A DNA stretch of 64,000 bases. It comes from Verrucomicrobiia bacterium (GTDB taxonomy: Bacteria; Verrucomicrobiota; Verrucomicrobiia; Verrucomicrobiales; DEV007). The stretch covers positions 462,174 to 526,173 of the forward strand of contig JAUIAH010000002.1 in NCBI GenBank assembly GCA_030425385.1, read 5' to 3'. The translations under genes and the position numbers were made by a program. How positions within the stretch are numbered: position 1 is the first letter of the stretch; each line of letters begins with the position of its first letter. Shown piece by piece: positions 56,443 to 63,785 of this stretch. Below the pieces are notes generated by a model that did not search any database, had not been told where the DNA came from, and was given only the letters and a program-made list of their open reading frames with translations.

Positions 56443-57395
56443 TGGCCTCGATTCCGTGCGGAAGCATCTGCCGCTTGCTCACTCTCACCAGCGCCCTCCT
56501 GGCGTCAATGAGTTGCCAGATCCTCACTCCCTACGAAGACCTGATCGCTGAGATCCCCTCGGATCAGTTTCGTGAAGTAGAGGGACTAAAGTGGCACGTG
56601 CCGCGATGGGGGCAAGGTGAACCCGTTCTCCTCCTCCACGGATTCGGAGCCTCCTCACATAGCTACCAAGACCTCGCCAAAGCCTTGGAGGGAGAACCCT
56701 ATCATCTCATCGCTCCCGATTTGTTAGGATTCGGCCACACCGAACGCCCAACCGCCGTCCAAGCCTACGATCCTCTTTCACAGACACGTCACCTGCTCTC
56801 CCTGCTCGATGACTTACAAATACCCCAAGCGCACCTCGTGGGGCATTCGTATGGCGGTGGTCTCGCCATGCTCTTTGCACAATCCTATCCCCATCGCGTC
56901 CGCACCCTCACGCTCATCGCTCCCATCCGCTACTTTGGCAGCCCTGTCGCTTGGCTTCGCCATCGCACCTGGCGGTCGACTGCCTACCCCCTTCTGCTTG
57001 GGGCCCTCTGGTGTCGCCCCCTCGTCCGCACCGCGCTTCGCCAAGGTTTCGAGAATGATCGGCTCGCAACCCCAGAGCGGATCGATGCCTATCGGTCACG
57101 CCTCTTGGTCGAAGGTCTCCGACACGCCTATCACGGGCACCTCCAGATCCCGCGTTACCAAACGCGCTACCGGCTGGAACCAGAACGCCTGCTCATGCCA
57201 ACACTCGTTCTGTGGGGACAGGACGACCGCGTCTTGCCACCGGCCCAGACTAGTCGATGGCTGCGCTCCCTCCCTGAGACATCATTCGTCCTCCTCTCGA
57301 AATGCGGGCATCTTCTCCCCGAAGAAGCCCCCGAACTCCTCGCCTACGAGCTGACGGCCTTCTGGGCTCAGAAGCGGCGAGCCAGTCACCAATAA
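56439..57395 (+). CDS. Lipoprotein alpha/beta hydrolase
   Basis: 318 residues, starting on the ATGA overlap with the upstream stop. The leader CRLLTLTSALLASMSCQI ends in a lipobox-like SMSC, so it is probably lipid-anchored and extracytoplasmic. The alpha/beta-hydrolase core has LLLHGFGASSHSYQDLA (oxyanion region), nucleophile Ser in LVGHSYGGGLAM, acid Asp in VLWGQDDRVLP and His in KCGHLLPEEAP, in the usual order. The substrate is not predictable; esterase, lipase or epoxide-hydrolase-like relatives are all possible. Coupling to the CehA/McbA-like gene suggests sequential processing of one substrate. Confidence 0.88.
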   Translation: MMASIPCGSICRLLTLTSALLASMSCQILTPYEDLIAEIPSDQFREVEGLKWHVPRWGQGEPVLLLHGFGASSHSYQDLAKALEGEPYHLIAPDLLGFGHTERPTAVQAYDPLSQTRHLLSLLDDLQIPQAHLVGHSYGGGLAMLFAQSYPHRVRTLTLIAPIRYFGSPVAWLRHRTWRSTAYPLLLGALWCRPLVRTALRQGFENDRLATPERIDAYRSRLLVEGLRHAYHGHLQIPRYQTRYRLEPERLLMPTLVLWGQDDRVLPPAQTSRWLRSLPETSFVLLSKCGHLLPEEAPELLAYELTAFWAQKRRASHQ

Positions 57396-57400
57396 TCGCT

Positions 57401-57883
57401 TCAGTGATGATACCAATCATAGAGGTGCCGCACATTCTCGGCCTCCTCTCCCTCCTCGTCCTCCACCCGGCGCCAAGGCATCTCGGGCTCATTCTCAGAG
57501 ACAATCACCCGCTTCAGTCCTCCTTTCCGAAACTCCACGCAATCGAAGTTCACCATGAACCCCATCTCCAAGCCAGAGAGCAGCAGGTGATTCTTCAGAC
57601 GCTCCTTGTGGACCTGCTCAAGGGCATCCACCGCGTAGAGATGAAGAGCGATCGCGTTCTCCACCACGAAATCAATCGTGAACCCCGTCGGAATCGTGTT
57701 TCCCTTGTAGGTCACTGACACCGGCTGGCGCTCCTCAAAGAGCATCTCTCGAAGACGAAACTCATGGGCCAGCGACGCCCAGTAAGCCTCCAACAAGAGC
57801 CCAGGCCCCAGTTCCTTGTGCACCTCCATCAACGATCCCACCACAATGTGGGGCAGTTCGCGAAGATTCAGTTCCATCGACAA
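57401..57883 (-). CDS. GxxExxY-family protein
   Basis: 160 residues. The family has a LGPGLLExxYxxxLxxEL core related to PD-(D/E)XK nuclease folds. Here it reads LGPGLLLEAYWASLAHEF, so the Glu of GxxExxY is shifted by one residue. The following strand pattern (ERQPVSVTYKGNTIPTGFTIDFVVEN) and GLEMGFMVNFD fit the family. The last 25 residues are acidic and end YDWYHH. Function is unknown; such genes are common and scattered, often near mobile DNA. It is 525 bases from the tRNA-Ser/island junction and separated from it by the hairpin at 58109-58140. Confidence 0.75.
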   Translation of the reverse strand: MSMELNLRELPHIVVGSLMEVHKELGPGLLLEAYWASLAHEFRLREMLFEERQPVSVTYKGNTIPTGFTIDFVVENAIALHLYAVDALEQVHKERLKNHLLLSGLEMGFMVNFDCVEFRKGGLKRVIVSENEPEMPWRRVEDEEGEEAENVRHLYDWYHH

Positions 57884-58407
57884 GATAGACCACTGTCACG
57901 CCAATCTGCTCGAAGGAAACGCGAATCTCCCCCGCACCAAACGCTCAGAACACCTGATCGAGCGCCACAACTCACTGATTCAGTGGAAGAAAGCCGAACA
58001 AATCTACCAGCATCCAACACGCCCCAACTCGTAATTCTACAAGGCTTAGAAGCGCTCTCTCATCACCCGAAAGGGTGGTATCGATGCGCTGTTCCCCTGA
58101 AAGAAAAGAGCCGCACCCGCGGAGGGGTGCGGGTGCGGCTAAAGAGGGGGCTGTGTCGCGGCAACCCCCAATCTGTCACCAGAGAACCAGGCATAACCTG
58201 ATTTCACAAGCTTAGAGCAGACAATTAAACGGAAGGTCACAAGATAAAGCGAAATTATAAAGATTTCTTCGGAGCCGACCGCATCGCTTCCCAACACGCC
58301 GGAAAAACCCAGCGTTTGCCGCATGGCAAGCGCGAGAGGAACCACCGCCGGAAATCGCTTGCCAAGAATGGTCCTCGGAGGCACCGTCCCGCCCTCTCTT
58401 TCACTAA
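57884..58407. other. Gene-poor interval between GxxExxY gene and tRNA-Ser
   Basis: I see no convincing gene. A short rightward frame ending at 58034 is partly antisense to the GxxExxY gene; its last 50 residues are free-standing, but I recognise nothing. The interval holds the perfect GC-rich hairpin at 58109-58140 and, from about 58180 to 58270, AT-richer sequence that could contain the tRNA promoter. It does not match SRP RNA, tmRNA or 6S RNA features that I could look for by eye. Confidence 0.5.
58109..58140 (-). terminator. Perfect 12-bp hairpin, likely leftward terminator
   Basis: AGCCGCACCCGC at 58109-58120 is the exact reverse complement of 58129-58140, with an 8-base loop. Read leftward, the stem is followed by CTTTTCTTTC, a U-rich tract, so it would terminate minus-strand transcription. 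Rightward it is followed by AAAGAGGG and would not. It could stop a leftward transcript from the recombinase running through the tRNA region and shield the GxxExxY gene. Confidence 0.6.
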
Positions 58408-60224
58408 GGACAGGTGCCAGAGCGGTTTAATGGGCACGCCTGGAAAGCGTGTGTGCCGGAAACGGTACCGAGGGTTCGAATCCCTCCCTGTCCGCCATGA
58501 TTTTCCAAATGCGAACCAGTACCGTCTGGCCGCGAAATCCCTTGAATCAAGGGGTTTAGGTAAAACTGAAACGAAACGCGGTACCACGAAGTTCGCATTC
58601 TGACCTTGAAAACGTTTGGATCGATGCCGCCGTCGTCGTCTTCTGGGTTGAAACGCGATACTCGGATGTCCCGGATCAGGAGCCTTACGAGTTCCTCTTG
58701 TTCTTCGAATCGTAGTGTTCCGAAGACGCTTTGAAACTCGACAAGGGCATCGGAGACCTTTTCTTCTTGGATGGTCAGGTGCTCTTTCCGCTGAATGTCC
58801 ATCTGGACGATCTCACGGTCGATTTCGAGTTTCTCCTTCTCTTGCGCGAGCGCTTCGGCTTCCTCGATGAAGGCGTCTCCAAGACGGTCGGCACCCTTCT
58901 TCTTGGCAAGTTGAATGCAGTTTCGCAGGTCATCACAAATGGCTCGGTAGCACTTCTCAAGTTCGGCGGCCTTCTTCTTGAGCGGTTTGATTGAGCGCCG
59001 TCCCTCGACTTTGGCTGAGGCGAGGGTCGCGGCGATGATGTCTGGATGCTTGCCAAACTCGCCGATGACTTTGATGATGAATTCCTCGAACGGCTTGGAA
59101 CTGATGTTACGAAGCTCGCAGGGAGATGCGCTGCCGTCCTTGGTGACATCTCCACAACTGTAATAGAGGTAGGGATTACCTTCGGGGTCTTTCTTACCAG
59201 ATGGCTTGGGCGTCATGAGGTTCCCACAGTGTCCGCAATGTAGGAGGCCTTTGAGGAGGAGTTGATACTTGTTTCGGTCGGCGTGAGGTCGGCTTTCCGT
59301 GTTGTTCTCGACTAGAGCGTGGTTTGCGGCTCGCCAGAGGCGCTCGGTGACTAACGGTTCGTGTTTGCCTTCATACTCGATGTCGTTGTGAAGGATGACG
59401 CCTCGGTAGATGGGATTGGTGATGATGCGAGTGACACGGTCTCCGATCCAGCGCTTGCCTCCGACCTCCTTTTCTTCTCCGTTGCGACGCGTGATCGTTC
59501 GCGTCTTGGTGGTGACCCCAAGCTCATTGAGGTTGTCAGCGACAGCGGTAGGGCTCTTGAGTTGTTTGGTTAGGGTGAAGATGCGTTTGATGAGAGGTGC
59601 TTCATCCTCATCAGGCATCAGGAGCTTGGTGTTTTTGTCATAGCGATACCCAATGGGTACCCACCCTCCGTTCCAGAATCCGCGCTTGGCTCGTTCGAGA
59701 CTCTTATGGCGCACCCGTTCGCTGGTGAGTTCCCTTTCAAATTGCCCAAAGCTGAGCAGCATGTTGAGCATGAGGTTCCCGGCAGGATCGGAGGTGTCAA
59801 AGGATTGCGTTGCGGAGACGAAGACGATGTTGTGTTCCTTGAAGATCTCCCAGAGAGAATAGAAATCCGCGATGGATCGCGTGAGGCGGTCGAGCTTGTA
59901 GACCACAACGGCACCAACTACGCCTGCCCGTGCGGCCGCCAGCAGTTCTTTCAAAGCTGGCCGGTCGAGATTCTTACCAGAGTATCCGCCGTCGGCGAAA
60001 TGCTCTCCTTCGATCCAGCCTTCATGTTGTTTGATGGCAATCGCGTGACGGCAGATGTCGCGTTGAGATTCGAGGCTGTTGTAGTCGCGGCGAGTTTGTT
60101 CATCGGTGGAAACGCGGCTGTAAATTGCGCATCGCACCACTTTGCGTTTCGTTTGATTCGTGCCCGTTGGAGGCACCGTGGTCATCGTATCCATGGTTTG
60201 TCTATGAGTGTTAGTAGCGTTCAC
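58404..60224 (-). CDS. Large serine recombinase (integrase of the tRNA-Ser element)
   Basis: 606 residues. The catalytic resolvase domain (about 30-180) has IYSRVSTDEQ with nucleophile Ser39, ESQRDICRHAI and VYKLDRLTRS. A recombinase domain (about 185-310) with NPIYRGVI follows, then a zinc ribbon (CGHCGNLMTP ... YYSCG ... C, about 325-370) and a long coiled-coil region (about 390-520: LKKKAAELEKC, EALAQEKEKLE). This is the architecture of integrases such as those of phiC31 and Tn5397. The last 30 or so residues (GGQGGIRTLGTVSG...) are antisense translation of tRNA-Ser, and the stop is 2 bases beyond the tRNA 5' end. The gene therefore spans the integration joint, and its C-terminus should differ before and after integration. 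Confidence 0.93.
   Translation of the reverse strand: MNATNTHRQTMDTMTTVPPTGTNQTKRKVVRCAIYSRVSTDEQTRRDYNSLESQRDICRHAIAIKQHEGWIEGEHFADGGYSGKNLDRPALKELLAAARAGVVGAVVVYKLDRLTRSIADFYSLWEIFKEHNIVFVSATQSFDTSDPAGNLMLNMLLSFGQFERELTSERVRHKSLERAKRGFWNGGWVPIGYRYDKNTKLLMPDEDEAPLIKRIFTLTKQLKSPTAVADNLNELGVTTKTRTITRRNGEEKEVGGKRWIGDRVTRIITNPIYRGVILHNDIEYEGKHEPLVTERLWRAANHALVENNTESRPHADRNKYQLLLKGLLHCGHCGNLMTPKPSGKKDPEGNPYLYYSCGDVTKDGSASPCELRNISSKPFEEFIIKVIGEFGKHPDIIAATLASAKVEGRRSIKPLKKKAAELEKCYRAICDDLRNCIQLAKKKGADRLGDAFIEEAEALAQEKEKLEIDREIVQMDIQRKEHLTIQEEKVSDALVEFQSVFGTLRFEEQEELVRLLIRDIRVSRFNPEDDDGGIDPNVFKVRMRTSWYRVSFQFYLNPLIQGISRPDGTGSHLENHGGQGGIRTLGTVSGTHAFQACPLNRSGTCP
58408..58497 (+). tRNA. tRNA-Ser (GGA anticodon)
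   Basis: A 90-base class II cloverleaf. Acceptor GGACAGG pairs with CCTGTCC; discriminator G, CCA encoded. The anticodon stem CACGC/GCGTG encloses CTGGAAA, giving GGA. There is a long variable arm (TGTGCCGGAAACGGTACCGA) and a normal T-loop (GGTTCGAATCC). An integrated element begins directly at its 3' end, and the recombinase of that element is encoded antisense across the whole tRNA. The gene itself looks intact. Confidence 0.97.
58508..58599. repeat. Inverted repeats next to the tRNA, candidate attachment-site region
   Basis: AATGCGAAC at 58508-58516 is the exact reverse complement of 58591-58599. Between them is a 15-base palindrome, CCCTTGA-A-TCAAGGG, at 58539-58553. Both lie in the last codons of the recombinase, just outside the tRNA 3' end, where the recombinase must bind to recombine. 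Serine integrase attachment sites are imperfect palindromes of 40-60 bp, so this is a plausible but unproven attL arm. Confidence 0.4.
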
Positions 60225-60409
60225 AATCCTCGCTATCCTGTTTTGGATGGCGAGGCGGTGGAAGCTACCGGAACAAACACTTAAAGGGCCGAAGATTCGG
60301 AAACGGACACGACAAAACGGTAGCCGATCAGAATGAAACTGGCCTGCGGATCGCTCCCTGTCGAGGGCAAATGCCGACGTTTGACTCGAACTGATATGCG
60401 CCTGTCCGC

Positions 60410-60754
60410 TTAGGCTGCGAGCTGATACGTGGTTCCACGGGAACTGCCGTTACGCACGATCAAACCGCGGTCTTCCAACGACCGGAGGCGGCGGTACGCT
60501 GTCGTGCGAGACAAGTGGAATCGCTTCCGCACTTCCGATGGCGAGACGACGTGAACCCTCGAGATGAACGCGAAAAGGTCTGTCAGTTCTTTGGGAAGCA
60601 ACTTCCTCTCTTGCTTAGCTTTTTGATTACACTCGGTTTTGTGTGCAGCTAGATCGCGGTTGGCTTGTTTTCGAAGCAGGAGCCGTCCAACGCCGACGGC
60701 TAACAGGGCACCAATGCGTTCAAGTCTTTCGGCATCTGTAAGGACTTCCGCCAT
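60410..60754 (-). CDS. Winged-helix DNA-binding protein
   Basis: 114 residues. A hydrophobic N-terminal helix (RIGALLAVGVGRLLL) is followed by a Lys-rich stretch and a C-terminal winged helix-turn-helix (about 65-112) with SPSEVRKRFHLSRTTAYRRLRSLEDRGLIVRN by pattern, ending TTYQLAA. This is MarR/GntR-like in form, without an effector domain. Probably a regulator of element genes. Transcribed leftward, 185 bases upstream of the recombinase, so it may control it. I found no operator to support this. Confidence 0.6.
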   Translation of the reverse strand: MAEVLTDAERLERIGALLAVGVGRLLLRKQANRDLAAHKTECNQKAKQERKLLPKELTDLFAFISRVHVVSPSEVRKRFHLSRTTAYRRLRSLEDRGLIVRNGSSRGTTYQLAA

Positions 60755-61255
60755 TTCTTGCGGAGGTAATTCGTTCTTTCTGGTCGAACATCACACTCTT
60801 TTCACTCCGAGGCTCCATCTGCTTTGGAGGGAGAGGTCTCTCCCTGCGCGCCTACTGCGTGCGGCGCTACCCTCTCTGCGGGACACCCGCAACGCCCGAT
60901 CCGCTTCGCGGCAATGCTCTATGCGCTGACGCGTTTTTGTTGGGGGGTAAGGATGGCCACCCACTTCAGCCCCCGCCACAGAACCGTCATGGATGCGTAC
61001 GCTGCTTCGTTCCAGCGGCGCGGGAGCTTGGTTTCCGCTTCCAGCTTCGCGGCTCTCGCATCCACGACCGTTCTTCCCCCCGCGACTCGCCACCCACCGT
61101 TGATCGGCAGCACCCGGTTTCACCCGGTGCCGGAGGTTTGGAAGCTCCGCGCCGCACGGGACGCCAGGGCCCACACGATCCACACCCAGCCCTCGCGTCC
61201 CGCGTGCCATGGTTTGGGCTTCGCCTTTGGTGTGACGGGTCTTGCACCGTGATGC

Positions 61256-61307
61256 AACCAGCCGGGAGACGACCACCGCGTTCCCACCCCTCGTCTCCCG
61301 GCTGGTT
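61256..61307. repeat. 17-bp perfect inverted repeat
   Basis: AACCAGCCGGGAGACGA at 61256-61272 is the exact reverse complement of 61291-61307, with an 18-base loop. No T-run follows on either side, so a simple intrinsic terminator is unlikely. In an element with a recombinase and an SSB gene, a stem like this could be part of a replication or transfer origin or of a structured RNA. Confidence 0.8.
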
Positions 61308-61756
61308 CCACACCGTGCGCTTTCTGAAGGCAGCCTCCCGTTGGTCGGTGGGTGATTTGGAGAAGCTCCGCACCCCGCACGGACGGTTGGGCGTCCACGG
61401 GAAAATGGGTATCCCAGAGGGAGCCCTCCTTCCCTTCGGCATTTTCCCTTAGGACGCCTGCACCGATCCGCGCCTCTCGCTTCGCGTCTTTTTTTCTCTC
61501 GAAAAAATGTTTTTTCTATCCGCCCTTCTTTCTTTCCTCATGGCTGACGCCGCTTCCTTTATCCTTCTTAGTTGCTTGTTAGTCGCAACCGCATCTCTCG
61601 GCTCGTTGGCCGAGGGTGGTTCGGATCAGGTGGCTTGTTTTGGCGAAACAAACGGCTCTCTGGATGCTTGTTAGGGTGGTGCGTAGCATATGCGTAATGA
61701 TCTGTCTATCAATGCTTTATAGCTGCATTTTTCTTCAATATACCACTCGATTTTCA

Positions 61757-61820
61757 TTGAAATTGTTCATTAGAACACTATGCTATTCTTACCACTTTGA
61801 GAGCGCATGAGGTGCTCTCA
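61757..61820 (+). promoter_or_regulatory. Promoter and leader hairpin of the ssb-DUF932 operon
   Basis: TTGAAA at 61757-61762 and TATGCT at 61779-61784 with a 16-base spacer form a sigma-70-like promoter in locally AT-rich DNA, 81 bases upstream of the ssb-like start. Downstream, TGAGAGC at 61798-61804 pairs exactly with 61814-61820 to make a 7-bp leader hairpin with a 9-base loop. A ribosome site AAGGA lies at 61852-61856. Confidence 0.5.
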
Positions 61821-61864
61821 CTTACAAACACAAAACCACATACCTACCCGAAAGGAACCTAACT

Positions 61865-62218
61865 ATGTTCACGAAGAACCACATCCAATTGACCGGTAAT
61901 ATCGCGAAAGCTGCAGTGACTCGCCAAGCTGGTGAAACTACGGTGACGCGCGCTCGCTTGATCCACAATGAGACGGTGCGCAATGCCGATGGCGAAACGA
62001 CGGAACGGCTGGTGGCCGTTGACCTCGATATCTGGGGAGCACGGGGCGAGGCGTTCGCCAAGCACGTCACGACCAAGGTGCCTGTTTGCATCGAAGGACG
62101 ATTGCAGCTCGACCAGTGGGAACACGAAGGCCAGAAGCATTCCCGCCTGCTGGTGCGGGTGGATGACTGGCAGTTCCTTGCCGCGAAGCCCAGCGAGAAG
62201 GAGGAGAAAGCGGCCTAA
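61865..62218 (+). CDS. Single-stranded DNA-binding (SSB-like, OB-fold) protein
   Basis: 117 residues with an AAGGA ribosome site 8 bases upstream. The OB-fold pattern of bacterial SSB is present: NHIQLTGNIAKAAVTR at the start, then VTRARLIHN, VAVDLDIWGARGEAFAKHV, KVPVCIEGRLQLDQWEHEGQKHSRLLVRVDDWQFL. It lacks the Gly/Pro-rich linker and the acidic DDDIPF-type tip of chromosomal SSB; the tail is EKEEKAA. That is common for plasmid or element copies. It probably coats single-stranded DNA during replication or transfer of the element. First gene of a likely operon with the DUF932 gene. Confidence 0.82.
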   Translation: MFTKNHIQLTGNIAKAAVTRQAGETTVTRARLIHNETVRNADGETTERLVAVDLDIWGARGEAFAKHVTTKVPVCIEGRLQLDQWEHEGQKHSRLLVRVDDWQFLAAKPSEKEEKAA

Positions 62219-62252
62219 CCAACGACTGCTAATCACAAAACACATGGCAAGC

Positions 62253-62280
62253 GCGGGGAGGGGTGGCAGCCCCTTCCCGC
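62253..62280. repeat. GC-rich hairpin between ssb-like and DUF932 genes
   Basis: GCGGGGAGGGG at 62253-62263 pairs with CCCCTTCCCGC at 62270-62280 (10 Watson-Crick pairs, one G-U) around a 6-base loop. No U-tract follows, so it is more likely an mRNA processing or stability element, or a partial attenuator, than a full terminator. Confidence 0.55.
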
Positions 62281-62322
62281 CAGAGCCTCAAAACCTAACT
62301 ACGTCGGAAAACGGAAGCGATT

Positions 62323-63087
62323 ATGAAACTCAATAATCTTTACTTACACTGTGGCGGGTCGCTTGTCGAGCCCGAGGAACTGGAACGCGTGAAGACGCCG
62401 GAAGCGGTGGGACGTTGGCAGCCGGTAGGCCATGCCACCTTGGCCGCGCAGGTGCGCCGAGGATTGGAAGACGCCGGTATGCAGATCCTCACCGAAGCTC
62501 ATGCCTTGAACCGGGCCGGGGCGCAGTACTTTGGATTGATGCAAGTGGCCATCGATGGCCAGGAGGGCGACCAATGGGGCACGATCGTTGGTTTGCGCAA
62601 TTCGCATGACAAGCGCTTTCCCGCAGCGTTGGCCATGGGTTCCAGCGTGTTCGTTTGCGACAACACGTCTTTCTCTGGTGAGGTTGTGTTAGCGCGACGC
62701 CACACAACGAATATCTTGCGCGACCTGCCGGAGGTCACGACGCGAGCCATTGGCAAGTTGTCAGACTTTGTCGGCATGACTGAGCGCCGAGCCAGTCTCT
62801 ACCAGAAACGGGAAATGGGCAATGCGGAAGCGCATGACTTGATTGTGAGGGCACTGGATGCGCGAGCGATCACGACGACGATGGTGCCGAAGGTGCTGGA
62901 GCAATGGCGGGCCCCGAAGCATCCGGAGTTCAATGGCCGCAATCTGTGGTCGCTTTACAACGCCTTCACCGAGACCTTGAAGGGTGGCTTGATGCAGTTG
63001 CCTCGACGCAGCGAGGCCTTGCATGGTGTGTTGGATGGCGCGGCGCAAGTGGCAGGTGCAGAATCGTCGCTGGCATTGCCCGCCTAA
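62323..63087 (+). CDS. DUF932 plasmid/phage-type protein
   Basis: 254 residues, with GGAAG upstream of the start. It follows the DUF932 pattern: VGHATLAAQVRRGLEDAG near the N-terminus, then GLMQVAIDGQEGDQWGTIVGLRNSHDKR by segments, and the central AMGSSVFVCDNTSFSGEVVLARRHTTN typical of the family. A helical C-terminal half contains SLYNAFTETLKGGL. DUF932 proteins are frequent in plasmids, phages and integrative elements and their function is unknown. Downstream of the ssb-like gene by 104 bases with a hairpin between. It supports the plasmid-like origin of the island. Confidence 0.82.
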   Translation: MKLNNLYLHCGGSLVEPEELERVKTPEAVGRWQPVGHATLAAQVRRGLEDAGMQILTEAHALNRAGAQYFGLMQVAIDGQEGDQWGTIVGLRNSHDKRFPAALAMGSSVFVCDNTSFSGEVVLARRHTTNILRDLPEVTTRAIGKLSDFVGMTERRASLYQKREMGNAEAHDLIVRALDARAITTTMVPKVLEQWRAPKHPEFNGRNLWSLYNAFTETLKGGLMQLPRRSEALHGVLDGAAQVAGAESSLALPA

Positions 63088-63112
63088 CATCCACACAGGA
63101 AAGGAACAGACC

Positions 63113-63292
63113 ATGACGGTTTCACAACCTCAGGAGGCGACGGGCGTCATTTGGCGCGGGGAGGCTTACCCGCGACCTTCGGACGAAGCCTTGGAGTTCT
63201 GGAGTCTCGATAGCGTTTGCGAGACACCGGATGGCGATATTGTCGAACCGGATCATCCCGATAGTTGGCTGAGCCTTTTGGGTTTGATCTAA
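63113..63292 (+). CDS. Small acidic protein, unknown
   Basis: 59 residues from the ATG at 63113, with a strong ribosome site (AGGAAAGGAA) about 8 bases upstream. The sequence is acidic with several Trp residues (GVIWRGEAYPRPSDEALEFW, HPDSWLSLLGLI) and has no leader, membrane segment or recognisable domain. It lies 25 bases downstream of the DUF932 gene and is probably cotranscribed. Small acidic proteins of elements are sometimes DNA mimics or inhibitors, but nothing here shows that. Confidence 0.55.
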   Translation: MTVSQPQEATGVIWRGEAYPRPSDEALEFWSLDSVCETPDGDIVEPDHPDSWLSLLGLI

Positions 63293-63360
63293 CGTTCTTA
63301 CTTCAACGCACTTTCATTGTAATAAGTGATCGTTTGCACTGGGCTTGCCAAGGTGGTTGA

Positions 63361-63663
63361 ATGGTCGTTTCACCCGATCATTCAACCGCCATGGACGCTC
63401 TCTTCACCACGTATCAACGCGCTGCCATCGTTTGGGCTGTGGGTGGCGTTCTCTTTGTCGTCGGCTGGTTTGGCTATCACTGGATCCAGCGGCGACGCTT
63501 CTACCGACGCAAGCTTGCCGATCCCTTCCCGAGTTACACGCGTTACTGGCTGGTGACACGTAGCGAGAGCGTGTTGGTGCTTGGCTTTGTCGGGGCGATC
63601 TTCATGGGACTGCTCTGCTTGTTGACGGGAGCGGTCGACATCATTGACGGGCCTAACATTTGA
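63361..63663 (+). CDS. Two-segment membrane protein, unknown
   Basis: 100 residues with AAGGTGG upstream of the ATG; an internal ATG at 63391 is an alternative. Two membrane segments are visible: about 20-40 (AAIVWAVGGVLFVVGWFGYH) and about 72-92 (VLVLGFVGAIFMGLLCLLTG), separated by a basic loop (RRRFYRRK) that should be cytoplasmic. No domain is recognised. Element-encoded, possibly in the cassette with the preceding small gene, from which it is separated by 68 bases. Confidence 0.5.
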   Translation: MVVSPDHSTAMDALFTTYQRAAIVWAVGGVLFVVGWFGYHWIQRRRFYRRKLADPFPSYTRYWLVTRSESVLVLGFVGAIFMGLLCLLTGAVDIIDGPNI

Positions 63664-63686
63664 TTATAATTTCCAGAATCGGAAAT

Positions 63687-63730
63687 TCCGGCGCGGCCAT
63701 GCTGCGTGGAACTTGCATGGCCGCGCCGGA
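63687..63730. repeat. 16-bp perfect inverted repeat between convergent genes
   Basis: TCCGGCGCGGCCATGC at 63687-63702 is the exact reverse complement of 63715-63730, with a 12-base loop. It lies between the rightward membrane-protein gene and the leftward gene at the window edge, where a bidirectional terminator is expected. No clear U-tract follows on either side. A second small stem (CGGGC...GCCCG) follows at about 63735-63750. Confidence 0.8.
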
Positions 63731-63785
63731 GGTCGGGCTTCATCGCCCGTTAGTTTGTGGCTGCGCCAAGGACTAGCAGAGGGAC

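Larger units (their letters stand above)
60755..61864. other. Gene-free structured stretch in the island
   Basis: Long frames are open on both strands here at once (for example rightward 60824-61252 and 60859-61452, leftward 60791-61276 and 60987-61442). None has a recognisable motif, and all are rich in Arg, Pro and Gly as expected of GC-rich non-coding DNA. The stretch contains a near-perfect palindrome at 60829-60844, the 17-bp perfect hairpin at 61256-61307, T-runs near 61486-61492 after a CGCG...CGCG pair, and GAAAAAA...TTTTTTC at 61501-61516. It could be a long structured RNA, a replication origin or a transfer origin. From about 61616 onward it turns AT-rich and holds the ssb promoter region. 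Confidence 0.5.

Noticed and set aside
57887..58034. A small gene or remnant after the GxxExxY gene
   Set aside because: About 50 residues without a start of their own or recognisable similarity; it could be a remnant, but nothing supports that.
58150..58407. A structural RNA (SRP RNA or similar) or small protein upstream of tRNA-Ser
   Set aside because: No SRP-domain core sequence was found, and the only open frame runs into the tRNA.
58408..58497. tRNA as a possible selC (selenocysteine tRNA)
   Set aside because: The length of 90 and the long variable arm fit class II, but the anticodon is GGA, so it is tRNA-Ser. A Sec tRNA would have UCA and an 8-bp acceptor stem.
60859..61452. A 197-residue rightward protein in the island
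   Set aside because: Overlapping frames of similar length are open on both strands, and the sequence is Arg/Pro/Gly-rich with no domain or ribosome site.
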